A DNA stretch of 64,000 nt, from the NCBI GenBank assembly GCA_958295665.1, contig OY282560.1, positions 90,434,311 to 90,498,310 on the forward strand, given 5' to 3'. This document shows positions 1 to 14,819 of this stretch, in pieces (the first letter of the stretch is position 1; each line of letters starts with the position of its first letter). A model generated the notes under the pieces. It ran no database searches. It saw nothing but the letters and a program-made list of their open reading frames with translations, and was not told the origin of the DNA. The DNA comes from Tipula vernalis. Taxonomy: Eukaryota; Arthropoda; Insecta; Diptera; Tipulidae. The position numbers and the translations under genes are program-made.

Positions 1-30
1 ACGAAATGTGTAGAAATATTCAAGCGATCT

Positions 31-210
31 AAATGCCCGTTGGCATGACAATTACAGGTCTCAACACCTATTGATAGAGGCATCAATCATCGAAATCGGA
101 GCACAATTGCAGATTTTCGTTTTTTTATTATGAATTTATGGTCTATAGTTCAGGTGATTTTCCATAAAATTGAATTTTCTACGAAATGTGTAGAAATATT
201 CGAGCGATCT
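31..210. repeat. Representative A monomer (180 bp)
   Basis: This is a reference copy of the long monomer. It starts with the A-specific 40-bp segment (31-70), which holds a small inverted repeat ATGCC-CGTT-GGCAT. It continues with the part shared with B, including the T-rich block and the conserved dyad at 172-201. The last 10 bases (AGCGATCT side) join directly to the next monomer. Confidence 0.9.
172..201. repeat. Conserved dyad (hairpin) repeated in almost every satellite monomer
   Basis: TTTCTAC and GTAGAAA form a perfect 7-bp inverted repeat around the loop GAAATGT. The symmetry extends outward to GAAT...ATTC with one unpaired A, so the arms are about 11 and 12 bases. The same element is seen in nearly every A and B unit. 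This is one example out of roughly 200. Confidence 0.9.
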
Positions 211-350
211 ACTGATAGAGTCATCAATCAACCAAATCGGAACACAATTGCAGATTTTCGTTTTTTATTATGGATTCATGGTCTATAGTTCAGGTGATTT
301 TCCATAAAATTGAATTTTCTACGAAATGTGTAGAAATATTCGAGCGATCT
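211..350. repeat. Representative B monomer (140 bp)
   Basis: This is a reference copy of the short monomer. It starts ACTGATAGAG, lacks the 40-bp A segment, and carries AACACAATTG where A has AGCACAATTG and GGATTC where A usually has GAATTT. A second B copy (351-490) follows directly, so the units are not strictly alternating. Confidence 0.9.
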
Positions 351-3300
351 ACTGATAGAGTCATCAATCAACCAAATCGGAACACAATTGCAGATTTTCG
401 TTTTTTATTATGGATTCATGGTCTATAGTTCAGGTGATTTTCCATAATATTGAATTTTCTACGAAATGTGTAGAAATATTCGAGCGATCTAAATGCCCGT
501 TGGCATGACAATTACAGGTCTCAACACCTATTGATAGAGGCATCAATCATCGAAATCGGAGCACAATTGCAGATTTTCGTTTTTTTATTATTAATTTATG
601 GTCTATAGTTCAGGTGATTTTCCATAAAATTGAATTTTCTACGAAATGTGTAGAAATATTCGAGCGATCTAAATGCCCGTTGGCATGACAATTACAGGTC
701 TCAACACCTATTGATGGAGGCATCAATCATCGAAATCGGAGCACAATTGCAGATTTTCGTTTTTTTATTATTAATTTATGGTCTATAGTTCAGGTGATTT
801 TCCATAATATTGAATTTTCTACGAAATGTGTAGAAATATTCGAGCGATCTAAATGCCCGTTGGCATGACAATTACAGGTCTCAACACCTATTGATAGAGG
901 CATCAATCATCGAAATCGGAGCACAATTGCAGATTTTCGTTTTTTATTATGGATTCATGGTCTATAGTTCAGGTGATTTTCCATAATATTGAATTTTCTA
1001 CGAAATGTGTAGAAATATTCGAGCGATCTAAATGCCCGTTGGCATGACAATTACAGGTCTCAACACCTATTGATAGAGGCATCAATCATCGAAATCGGAG
1101 CACAATTGCAGATTTTCGTTTTTTTATTATGAATTTATGGTCTATAGTTCAGGTGATTTTCCATAAAATTGAATTTTCTACGAAATGTGTAGAAATATTC
1201 GAGCGATCTACTGATAGAGTCATCAATCAACCAAATCGGAACACAATTGCAGATATTCGTTTTTTATTATGGATTCATGGTCTATAGTTCAGGTGATTTT
1301 CCATAATATTGAATTTTCTACGAAATGTGTAGAAATATTCGAGCGATCTAAATGCCCGTTGGCATGACAATTACAGGTCTCAACACCTATTGATAGAGGC
1401 ATCAATCATCGAAATCGGAGCACAATTGCAGATTTTCGTTTTTTTATTATGAATTTATGGTCTATAGTTCAGGTGATTTTCCATAAAATTGAATTTTCTA
1501 CGAAATGTGTAGAAATATTCGAGCGATCTACTGATAGAGTCATCAATCAACCAAATCGGAACACAATTGCAGATTTTCGTTTTTTATTATGGATTCATGG
1601 TCTATAGTTCAGGTGATTTTCCATAATATTGAATTTTCTAAGAAATGTGTAGAAATATTCGAGCGATCTAAATGCCCGTTGGCATGACAATTACAGGTCT
1701 CAACACCTATCGATAGAGGCATCAATCATCGAAATCGGAGCACAATTGCAGATTTTCGTTTTTTTATTATGAATTTATGGTCTATAGTTCAGGTGATTTT
1801 CCATAAAATTGAATTTTCTACGAAATGTGTAGAAATATTCGAGCGATCTACTGATAGAGTCATTAATCAACCAAATCGGAACACAATTGCAGATTTTCGT
1901 TTTTTATTATGGATTCATGGTCTATAGTTCAGGTGATTTTCCATAATATTGAATTTTCTACGAAATGTGTAGAAATATTCAAGCGATCTAAATGCCCGTT
2001 GGCATGACAATTACAGGTCTCAACACCTATTGATAGAGGCATCAATCATCGAAATCGGAGCACAATTGCAGATTTTCGTTTTTTTATTATGAATTTATGG
2101 TCTATAGTTCAGGTGATTTTCCATAAAATTGAATTTTCTACGAAATGTGTAGAAATATTCGAGCGATCTACTGATAGAGTCATCAATCAACCAAATCGGA
2201 ACACAATTGCAGATTTTCGTTTTTTATTATGGATTCATGGTCTATAGTTCAGGTGATTTTCCATAATATTGAATTTTCTACGAAATGTGTAGAAATATTC
2301 GAGCGATCTAAATGCCCGTTGGCATGACAATTACAGGTCTCAACACCTATCGATAGAGGCATCAATCATCGAAATCGGAGCACAATTGCAGATTTTCGTT
2401 TTTTTATTATGAATTTATGGTCTATAGTTCAGGTGATTTTCCATAAAATTGAATTTTCTACGAAATGTGTAGAAATATTCGAGCGATCTACTGATAGAGT
2501 CATCAATCAACCAAATCGGAACACAATTGCAGATTTTCGTTTTTTATTATGGATTCATGGTCTATAGTTCAGGTGATTTTCCATAATATTGAATTTTCTA
2601 CCAAATGTGTAGAAATATTCGAGCGATCTAAATGCCCGTTGGCATGACAATTACAGGTCTCAACACCTATTGATAGAGGCATCAATCATCGAAATCGGAG
2701 CACAATTGCAGATTTTCGTTTTTTTATTATGAATTTATGGTCTATAGTTCAGGTGATTTTCCATAATATTGAATTGTCTACGAAATGTGTAGAAATATTC
2801 GAGCGATCTAAATGCCCGTTGGCATGACAATTACAGGTCTCAACACCTATTGATAGAGGCATCAATCATCGAAATCGGAGCACAATTGCAGATTTTCGTT
2901 TTTTTATTATTAATTTATGGTCTATAGTTCAGGTGATTTTCCATAAAATTGAATTTTCTACGAAATGTGTAGAAATATTCGAGCGATCTAAATGCCCGTT
3001 GGCATGACAATTACAGGTCTCAACACCTATTGATGGAGGCATCAATCATCGAAATCGGAGCACAATTGCAGATTTTCGTTTTTTTATTATTAATTTATGG
3101 TCTATAGTTCAGGTGATTTTCCATAATATTGAATTTTCTACGAAATGTGTAGAAATATTCGAGCGATCTAAATGCCCGTTGGCATGACAATTACAGGTCT
3201 CAACACCTATTGATAGAGGCATCAATCATCGAAATCGGAGCACAATTGCAGATTTTCGTTTTTTATTATGGATTCATGGTCTATAGTTCAGGTGATTTTC

Positions 3301-6300
3301 CATAATATTGAATTTTCTACGAAATGTGTAGAAATATTCGAGCGATCTAAATGCCCGTTGGCATGACAATTACAGGTCTCAACACCTATTGATAGAGGCA
3401 TCAATCATCGAAATCGGAGCACAATTGCAGATTTTCGTTTTTTTATTATGAATTTATGGTCTATAGTTCAGGTGATTTTCCATAATATTGAATTGTCTAC
3501 GAAATGTGTAGAAATATTCGAGCGATCTAAATGCCCGTTGGCTTGACAATTACAGGTCTCAACACCTATTGATAGAGGCATCAATCATCGAAATCGGAGC
3601 ACAATTGCAGATTTTCGTTTTTTTATTATGAATTTATGGTGCTCAGGTGATTTTCCATAAAATTGAATTTTCTACCAAATGTGTAGAAATATTCGAGCGA
3701 TCTACTGATAGAGTCATCAATCAACCAAATCGGAACACAATTGCAGATTTTCGTTTTTTATTATGGATTCATGGTCTATAGTTCAGGTGATTTTCCATAA
3801 TATTGAATTTTCTACGAAATGTGTAGAAATATTCGAGCGATCTAAATGCCCGTTGGCATGACAATTACAGGTCTCAACACCTATTGATAGAGGCATCAAT
3901 CATCGAAATCGGAGCACAATTGCAGATTTTCGTTTTTTTATTATGAATTTATGGTCTATAGTTCAGGTGATTTTCCATAATATTGAATTTTCTACGAAAT
4001 GTGTAGAAATATTCGAGCGATCTACTGATAGAGTCATCAATCAACCAAATCGGAACACAATTGCAGATTTTCGTTTTTTATTATGGATTCATGGTCTATA
4101 GTTCAGGTGATTTTCCATAATATTGAATTTTCTACCAAATGTGTAAAAATATAATTGAGCGATCTACTGATAGAGTCATTAATCATCCAAATCGGAACAC
4201 AATTGCAGATTTTCGTTTTTTATTATGGATTCATGGTCCAGGTGATTTTCCATAATATTGAATTTTCTACGAAATGTGTAGAAATATTCGAGCGATCTAA
4301 ATGCCCGTTGGCATGACAATTACAGGTCTCAACACCTATTAATAGAGGCATCAATCATCGAAATCGGAGCACAATTGCAGATTTTCGTTTTTTTATTATG
4401 AATTTATGGTGCTCAGGTGATTTTCCATAAAATTGAATTTTCTACCAAATGTGTAGAAATATTCGAGCGATCTACTGATAGAGTCATCAATCAACCAAAT
4501 CGGAACACAATTGCAGATTTTCGTTTTTTATTATGGATTCATGGTCTATAGTTCAGGTGATTTTCCATAATATTGAATTTTCTACGAAATGTGTAGAAAT
4601 ATTCGAGCGATCTACTGATAGAGTCATCAATCAACCAAATCGGAACACAATTGCAGATTTTCGTTTTTTATTATGGATTCATGGTCTATAGTTCAGGTGA
4701 TTTTCCATAATATTGAATTTTCTACCAAATGTGTAAAAATATAATTGAGCGATCTACTGATAGAGTCATTAATCAACCAAATCGGAACACAATTGCAGAT
4801 TTTCGTTTTTTATTATGGATTCATGGTCTATAGTTCAGGTGATTTTCCATAATATTGAATTTTCTACGAAATGTGTAGAAATATTCGAGCGATCTAAATG
4901 CCCGTTGGCATGACAATTACAGGTCTCAACACCTATTAATAGAGGCATCAATCATCGAAATCGGAGCACAATTGCAGATTTTCGTTTTTTTATTATGAAT
5001 TTATGGTCTATAGTTCAGGTGATTTTCCATAAAATTGAATTTTCTACGAAATGTGTAGAAATATTCGAGCGATCTACTGATAGAGTCATCAATCAACCAA
5101 ATCGGAACACAATTGCAGATTTTCGTTTTTTATTATGGATTCATGGTCTATAGTTCAGGTGATTTTCCATAATATTGAACTTTCTACGAAATGTGTAGAA
5201 ATATTCGAGCGATCTAAATGCCCGTTGGCATGACAATTACAGGTCTCAACACCTATTGATAGAGGCATCAATCATCTAAATCGGAGCACAATTGCAGATT
5301 TTCGTTTTTTTATTATGAATTTATGGTCTATAGTTCAGGTGATTTTCCATAAAATTGAATTTTCTACGAAATGTGTAGAAATATTCGAGCGATCTACTGA
5401 TAGAGTCATCAATCAACCAAATCGGAACACAATTGCAGATTTTCGTTTTTTATTATGGATTCATGGTCTATAGTTCAGGTGATTTTCCATAATATTGAAT
5501 TTTCTACGAAATGTGTAGAAATATTCGAGCGATCTAAATGCCCGTTGGCATGACAATTACAGGTCTCAACACCTATTGATAGAGGCATCAATCATCGAAA
5601 TCGGAGCACAATTGCAGATTTTCGTTTTTTATTATGAATTTATGGTCTATAGTTCAGGTGATTTTCCATAAAATTGAATTTTCTACGAAATGTGTAGAAA
5701 TATTCGAGCGATCTAAATGCCCGTTGGCATGACAATTACAGGTCTCAACACCTATTGATAGAGGCATCAATCATCTAAATCGGAGCACAATTGCAGATTT
5801 TCGTTTTTTTATTATGAATTTAAGGTCTATAGTTCAGGTGATTTTCCATAAAATTGAATTTTCTACGAAATGTGTAGAAATATTCGAGCGATCTACTGAT
5901 AGAGTCATCAATCAACCAAATCGGAACACAATTGCAGATTTTCGTTTTTTATTATGGATTCATGGTCTATAGTTCAGGTGATTTTCCATAATATTGAATT
6001 TTCTACCAAATGTGTAAAAATATAATTGAGCGATCTACTGATAGAGTCATTAATCAACCAAATCGGAACACAATTGCAGATTTTCGTTTTTTATTATGGA
6101 TTCATGGTCTATAGTTCAGGTGATTTTCCATAATATTGAATTTTCTACAAAATGTGTAGAAATATTCGAGCGATCTAAATGCCCGTTGGCATGACAATTA
6201 CAGGTCTCAACACCTATTAATAGAGGCATCAATCATCGAAATCGGAGCACAATTGCAGATTTTCGTTTTTTTATTATGAATTTATGGTGCTCAGGTGATT

Positions 6301-9300
6301 TTCCATAAAATTGAATTTTCTACCAAATGTGTAGAAATATTCGAGCGATCTACTGATAGAGTCATCAATCAACCAAATCGGAACACAATTGCAGATTTTC
6401 GTTTTTTATTATGGATTCATGGTCTATAGTTCAGGTGATTTTCCATAATATTGAATTTTCTACCAAATGTGTAAAAATATAATTGAGCGATCTACTGATA
6501 GAGTCATTAATCAACCAAATCGGAACACAATTGCAGATTTTCGTTTTTTATTATGGATTCATGGTCTATAGTTCAGGTGATTTTCCATAATATTGAATTT
6601 TCTACGAAATGTGTAGAAATATTCGAGCGATCTAAATGCCCGTTGGCATGACAATTACAGGTCTCAACACCTATTAATAGAGGCATCAATCATCGAAATC
6701 GGAGCACAATTGCAGATTTTCGTTTTTTTATTATGAATTTATGGTGCTCAGGTGATTTTCCATAATATTGAATTTTCTACCAAATGTGTAGAAATATTCG
6801 AGCGATCTACTGATAGAGTCATCAATCAACCAAATCGGAACACAATTGCAGATTTTCGTTTTTTATTATGGATTCATGGTCTATAGTTCAGGTGATTTTC
6901 CATAATATTGAATTTTCTACGAAATGTGTAGAAATATTCGAGCGATCTAAATGCCCGTTGGCATGACAATTACAGGTCTCAACACCTATTGATAGAGGCA
7001 TCAATCATCGAAATCGGAGCACAATTGCAGATTTTCGTTTTTTTATTATGAATTTATGGTCTATAGTTCAGGTGATTTTCCATAAAATTGAATTTTCTAC
7101 GAAATGTGTAGAAATATTCGAGCGATCTACTGATAGAGTCATCAATCAACCAAATCGGAACACAATTGCAGATTTTCGTTTTTTATTATGGATTCATGGT
7201 CTATAGTTCAGGTGATTTTCCATAATATTGAATTTTCTACGAAATGTGTAGAAATATTCGAGCGATCTAAATGCCCGTTGGCATGACAATTACAGGTCTC
7301 AACACCTATTGATAGAGGCATCAATCATCGAAATCGGAGCACAATTGCAGATTTTCGTTTTTTTATTATGAATTTATGGTCTATAGTTCAGGTGATTTTC
7401 CATAAAATTGAATTTTCTACGAAATGTGTAGAAATATTCGAGCGATCTACTGATAGAGTCATCAATCAACCAAATCGGAACACAATTGCAGATTTTCGTT
7501 TTTTATTATGGATTCATGGTCTATAGTTCAGGTGATTTTCCATAATATTGAATTTTCTACGAAATGTGTAGAAATATTCGAGCGATCTAAATGCCCGTTG
7601 GCATGACAATTACAGTTCTCAACACCTATTGATAGAGGCATCAATCATCGAAATCGGAGCACAATTGCAGATTTTCGTTTTTTTATTATGAATTTATGGT
7701 CTATAGTTCAGGTGATTTTCCATAATATTGAATTTTCTACGAAATGTGTAGAAATATTCGAGCGATCTAAATGCCCGTTGGCATGACAATTACAGGTCTC
7801 AACACGTATTGATAGAGGCATCAATCATCGAAATCGGAGCACAATTGCAGATTTTCGTTTTTTTATTATTAATTTATGGTCTATAGTTCAGGTGATTTTC
7901 CATAAAATTGAATTTTCTACGAAATGTGTAGAAATATTCGAGCGATCTAAATGCCCGTTGGCATGACAATTACAGGTCTCAACACCTATTGATGGAGGCA
8001 TCAATCATCGAAATCGGAGCACAATTGCAGATTTTCGTTTTTTTATTATTAATTTATGGTCTATAGTTCAGGTGATTTTCCATAATATTGAATTTTCTAC
8101 GAAATGTGTAGAAATATTCGAGCGATCTAAATGCCCGTTGGCATGACAATTACAGGTCTCAACACCTATTGATAGAGGCATCAATCATCGAAATCGGAGC
8201 ACAATTGCAGATTTTCGTTTTTTTATTATGAATTTATGGTCTATAGTTCAGGTGATTTTCCATAAAATTGAATTTTCTACGAAATGTGTAGAAATATATT
8301 CGAGCGATCTACTGATAGTGTCATCAATCAACCAAATCTGAACACAATTGCAGATTCTCGTTTTTTATTATGGATTCATGGTCTATAGTTCAGGTGATTT
8401 TCCATAATATTGAATTTTCTACGAAATGTGTAGAAATATTCGAGCGATCTAAATGCCCGTTGGCATGACAATTACAGGTCTCAACACCTATTGATAGAGG
8501 CATCAATCATCGAAATCGGAGCACAATTGCAGATTTTCGTTTTTTATTATGAATTTATGGTCTATAGTTCAGGTGATTTTCCATAAAATTGAATTTTCTA
8601 CGAAATGTGTAATAATATTCGAGCGATCTAAATGCCCGTTGGCATGACAATTACAGGTCTCAACACCTATTGATGGAGGCATCAATCATCGAAATCGGAG
8701 CACAATTGCAGATTTTCGTTTTTTTATTATTAATTTATGGTCTATAGTTCAGGTGATTTTCCATAATATTGAATTTTCTACGAAATGTGTAGAAATATTC
8801 GAGCGATCTAAATGCCCGTTGGCATGACAATTACAGGTCTCAACACCTATTGATAGAGGCATCAATCATCGAAATCGGAACACAATTGCAGATTTTCGTT
8901 TTTTATTATGGATTCATGGTCTATAGTTCAGGTGATTTTCCATAATATTGAATTTTCTACGAAATGTGTAGAAATATTCGAGCGATCTAAATGCCCGTTG
9001 GCATGACAATTACAGGTCTCAACACCTATTGATAGAGGCATCAATCATCGAAATCGGAGCACAATTGCAGATTTTCGTTTTTTTATTATTAATTTATGGT
9101 CTATAGTTCAGGTGATTTTCCATAATATTGAATTTTCTACGAAATGTGTAGAAATATTCGAGCGATCTAAATGCCCGTTGGCATGACAATTACAGGTCTC
9201 AACACCTATGATAGAGGCATCAATCATCGAAATCGGAGCACAATTGCAGATTTTCGTTTTTTTATTATGAATTTATGGTCTATAGTTCAGGTGATTTTCC

Positions 9301-12300
9301 ATAATATTGAATTGTCTACGAAATGTGTAGAAATATTCGAGCGATCTAAATGCCCGTTGGCATGACAATTACAGGTCTCAACACCTATTGATAGAGGCAT
9401 CAATCATCGAAATCGGAGCACAATTGCAGATTTTCGTTTTTTTATTATGAATTTATGGTCTATAGTTCAGGTGATTTTCCATAAAATTGAATTTTCTACG
9501 AAATGTGTAGAAATATTCGAGCGATCTAAATGCCCGTTGGCATGACAATTACAGGTCTCAACACCTATTGATAGAGGCATCAATCATCGAAATCGGAGCA
9601 CAATTGCAGATTTTCGTTTTTTTATTATGAATTTATGGTCTATAGTTCAGGTGATTTTCCATAATATTGAATTTTCTACGAAATGTGTAGAAATATTCGA
9701 GCGATCTACTGATAGAGTCATCAATCAACCAAATCGGAACACAATTGCAGATTTTCGTTTTTTACTATTGATTCATGGTCTATAGTTCAGGTGATTTTCC
9801 ATAATATTGAATTTTCTACGAAATGTGTAGAAATATTCTAGCGATCTAAATGCCCGTTGGCATGACAATTACAGGTCTCAACACCTATTGATAGAGGCAT
9901 CAATCATCGAAATCGGAGCACAATTGCAGATTTTCGTTTTTTTATTATGAATTTATGGTCTATATATAGTTCAGGTGATTTTCCATAATATTGAATTTTC
10001 TACGAAATGTGTAGAAATATTCGAGCGATCTAAATGCCCGTTGGCATGACAATTACAGGTCTCAACACCTATTGATAGAGGCATCAATCATCGAAATCGG
10101 AGCACAATTGCAGATTTTCGTTTTTTTATTATGAATTTATGGTCTATAGTTCAGGTGATTTTCCATAATATTGAATTTTCTACGAAATGTGTAGAAATAT
10201 TCGAGCGATCTAAATGCCCGTTGGCATGACAATTACAGGTCTCAACACCTATTGATAGAGGCATCAATCATCGAAATCGGAGCACAATTGCAGATTTTCG
10301 TTTTTTATTATGGATTCATGGTCTATAGTTCAGGTGATTTTCCATAATATTGAATTTTCTACGAAATGTGTAGAAATATTCGAGCGATCTAATTGCCCGT
10401 TGGCATGACAATTACAGGTCTCAACACCTATTGATAGAGGCATCAATCATCGAAATCGGAGCACAATTGCAGATTTTCGTTTTTTTATTATGAATTTATG
10501 GTCTATATTTCAGGTGATTTTCCATAATATTGAATTGTCTACGAAATGTGTAGAAATATTCGAGCGATCTAAATGCCCGTTGGCATGACAATTACAGGTC
10601 TCAACACCTATTGATAGAGGCATCAATCATCGAAATCGGAGCACAATTGCAGATTTTCGTTTTTTTATTATGAATTCATGGTCTATAGTTCAGGTGATTT
10701 TCCATAATATTGAATTTTCTACGAAATGTGTAGAAATATTCGAGCGATCTAATTGCCCGTTGGCATGACAATTACAGGTCTCAACACCTATTGATAGAGG
10801 CATCAATCATCGAAATCGGAGCACAATTGCAGATTTTCGTTTTTTTATTATGAATTTATGGTCTATATTTCAGGTGATTTTCCATAATATTGAATTGTCT
10901 ACGAAATGTGTAGAAATATTCGAGCGATCTAAATGCCCGTTGGCATGACAATTACAGGTCTCAACACCTATTGATAGAGGCATCAATCATCGAAATCGGA
11001 GCACAATTGCAGATTTTCGTTTTTTTATTATGAATTTATGGTCTATAGTTCAGGTGATTTTCCATAATATTGAATTTTCTACGAAATGTGTAGAAATATT
11101 CGAGCGATCTAAATGCCCGTTGGCATGACAATTACAGGTCTCAACACCTATTGATAGAGGCATCAATCATCGAAATCGGAGCACAATTGCAGATTTTCGT
11201 TTTTTTATTATGAATTTATGGTCTATAGTTCAGGTGATTTTCCATAAAATTGAATTTTCTACGAAATGTGTAGAAATATATTCGAGCGATCTACTGATAG
11301 TGTCATCAATCAACCAAATCTGAACACAATTGCAGATTCTCGTTTTTTATTATGGATTCATGGTCTATAGTTCAGGTGATTTTCCATAATATTGAATTTT
11401 CTACGAAATGTGTAGAAATATTCGAGCGATCTAAATGCCCGTTGGCATGACAATTACAGGTCTCAACACCTATTGATAGAGGCATCAATCATCGAAATCG
11501 GAGCACAATTGCAGATTTTCGTTTTTTATTATGAATTTATGGTCTATAGTTCAGGTGATTTTCCATAAAATTGAATTTTCTACGAAATGTGTAATAATAT
11601 TCGAGCGATCTAAATGCCCGTTGGCATGACAATTACAGGTCTCAACACCTATTGATGGAGGCATCAATCATCGAAATCGGAGCACAATTGCAGATTTTCG
11701 TTTTTTTATTATTAATTTATGGTCTATAGTTCAGGTGATTTTCCATAATATTGAATTTTCTACGAAATGTGTAGAAATATTCGAGCGATCTAAATGCCCG
11801 TTGGCATGACAATTACAGGTCTCAACACCTATTGATAGAGGCATCAATCATCGAAATCGGAGCACAATTGCAGATTTTCGTTTTTTTATTATGAATTTAT
11901 GGTCTATAGTTCAGGTGATTTTCCATAATATTGAATTGTCTACGAAATGTGTAGAAATATTCGAGCGATCTAAATGCCCGTTGGCATGACAATTACAGGT
12001 CTCAACACCTATTGATAGAGGCATCAATCATCGAAATCGGAGCACAATTGCAGATTTTCGTTTTTTTATTATGAATTTATGGTCTATAGTTCAGGTGATT
12101 TTCCATAATATTGAATTTTCTACGAAATGTGTAGAAATATTCGAGCGATCTAAATGCCCGTTGGCATGACAATTACAGGTCTCAACACCTATTGATAGAG
12201 GCATCAATCATCGAAATCGGAGCACAATTGCAGATTTTCGTTTTTTTATTATGAATTTATGGTCTATAGTTCAGGTGATTTTCCATAAAATTGAATTTTC

Positions 12301-14819
12301 TACGAAATGTGTAGAAATATTCGAGCGATCTACTGATAGAGTCATCAATCAACCAAATCGGAACACAATTGCAGATTTTCGTTTTTTATTATGGATTCAT
12401 GGTCTATAGTTCAGGTGATTTTCCATAATATTGAATTTTCTACGAAATGTGTAGAAATATTTGAGCGATCTAAATGCCCGTTGGCATGACAATTACAGGT
12501 CTCAACACCTATTGATAGAGGCATCAATCATCGAAATCGGAGCACAATTGCAGATTTTCGTTTTTTTATTATGAATTTATGGTCTATAGTTCAGGTGATT
12601 TTCCATAAAATTGAATTTTCTACGAAATGTGTAGAAATATTCGAGCGATCTACTGATAGAGTCATCAATCAACCAAATCGGAACACAATTGCAGATTTTC
12701 GTTTTTTATTATGGATTCATGGTCTATAGTTCAGGTGATTTTCCATAATATTGAATTTTCTACGAAATGTGTAGAAATATTCGAGCGATCTAAATGCCCG
12801 TTGGCATGACAATTACAGTTCTCAACACCTATTGATAGAGGCATCAATCATCGAAATCGGAGCACAATTGCAGATTTTCGTTTTTTTATTATGAATTTAT
12901 GGTCTATAGTTCAGGTGATTTTCCATAATATTGAATTTTCTACGAAATGTGTAGAAATATTCGAGCAATCTAAATGCCCGTTGGCATGACAATTACAGGT
13001 CTCAACACCTATTGATAGAGGCATCAATCATCGAAATCGGAGCACAATTGCAGATTTTCGTTTTTTTATTATTAATTTATGGTCTATAGTTCAGGTGATT
13101 TTCCATAAAATTGAATTTTCTACGAAATGTGTAGAAATATTCGAGCGATCTAAATGCCCGTTGGCATGACAATTACAGGTCTCAACACCTATTGATGGAG
13201 GCATCAATCATCGAAATCGGAGCACAATTGCAGATTTTCGTTTTTTTATTATTAATTTATGGTCTATAGTTCAGGTGATTTTCCATAATATTGAATTTTC
13301 TACGAAATGTGTAGAAATATTCGAGCGATCTAAATGCCCGTTGGCATGACAATTACAGGTCTCAACACCTATTGATAGAGGCATCAATCATCGAAATCGG
13401 AGCACAATTGCAGATTTTCGTTTTTTATTATGGATTCATGGTCTATAGTTCAGGTGATTTTCCATAATATTGAATTTTCTACGAAATGTGTAGAAATATT
13501 CAAGCGATCTAAATGCCCGTTGGCATGACAATTACAGGTCTCAACACCTATTGATAGAGGCATCAATCATCGAAATCGGAGCACAATTGCAGATTTTCGT
13601 TTTTTTATTATGAATTTATGGTGCTCAGGTGATTTTCCATAAAATTGAATTTTCTACCAAATGTGTAGAAATATTCGAGCGATCTACTGATAGAGTCATC
13701 AATCAACCAAATCGGAACACAATTGCAGATTTTCGTTTTTTATTATGGATTCATGGTCTATAGTTCAGGTGATTTTCCATAATATTGAATTTTCTACGAA
13801 ATGTGTAGAAATATTCGAGCGATCTAAATGCCCGTTGGCATGACAATTACAGGTCTCAACACCTATTGATAGAGGCATCAATCATCGAAATCGGAGCACA
13901 ATTGCAGATTCTCGTTTTTTTATTATGAATTTATGGTCTATAGTTCAGGTGATTTTCCATAATATTGAATTTTCTACGAAATGTGTAGAAATATTCGAGC
14001 GATCTAAATGCCCGTTGGCATGACAATTACAGGTCTCAACACCTATTGATAGAGGCATCAATCATCGAAATCGGAGCACAATTGCAGATTTTCGTTTTTT
14101 TATTATTAATTTATGGTCTATAGTTCAGGTGATTTTCCATAAAATTGAATTTTCTACGAAATCTGTAGAAATATTCGAGCGATCTAAATGCCCGTTGGCA
14201 TGACAATTACAGGTCTCAACACCTATTGATAGAGGCATCAATCATCGAAATCGGAGCACAATTGCAGATTTTCGTTTTTTTATTATGAATTTATGGTCTA
14301 TAGTTCAGGTGATTTTCCATAATATTGAATTGTCTACGAAATGTGTAGAAATATTCGAGCGATCTAAATGCCCGTTGGCATGACAATTACAGGTCTCAAC
14401 ACCTATTGATAGAGGCATCAATCATCGAAATCGGAGCACAATTGCAGATTTTCGTTTTTTTATTATGAATTTATGGTCTATAGTTCAGGTGATTTTCCAT
14501 AATATTGAATTTTCTACGAAATGTGTAGAAATATTCGAGCGATCTAAATGCCCGTTGGCATGACAATTACAGGTCTCAACACCTATTGATAGAGGCATCA
14601 ATCATCGAAATCGGAGCACAATTGCAGATTTTCGTTTTTTTATTATGAATTTATGGTCTATAGTTCAGGTGATTTTCCATAAAATTGAATTTTCTACGAA
14701 ATGTGTAGAAATATTCGAGCGATCTACTGATAGAGTCATCAATCAACCAAATCGGAACACAATTGCAGATTTTCGTTTTTTATTATGGATTCATGGTCTA
14801 TAGTTCAGGTGATTTTCCA

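Noticed and set aside
211..260. Hammerhead ribozyme core in the satellite (CTGATAG near a GGAAC motif)
   Set aside because: The conserved CTGATGA and GAAA core elements are not both present in the right arrangement.
9171..9365. Open frames inside the satellite (also 22100-22345 and 22730-22915)
   Set aside because: Each results from a small deletion in one satellite copy that removes the usual stop. They translate the repeat itself and show no coding signature.
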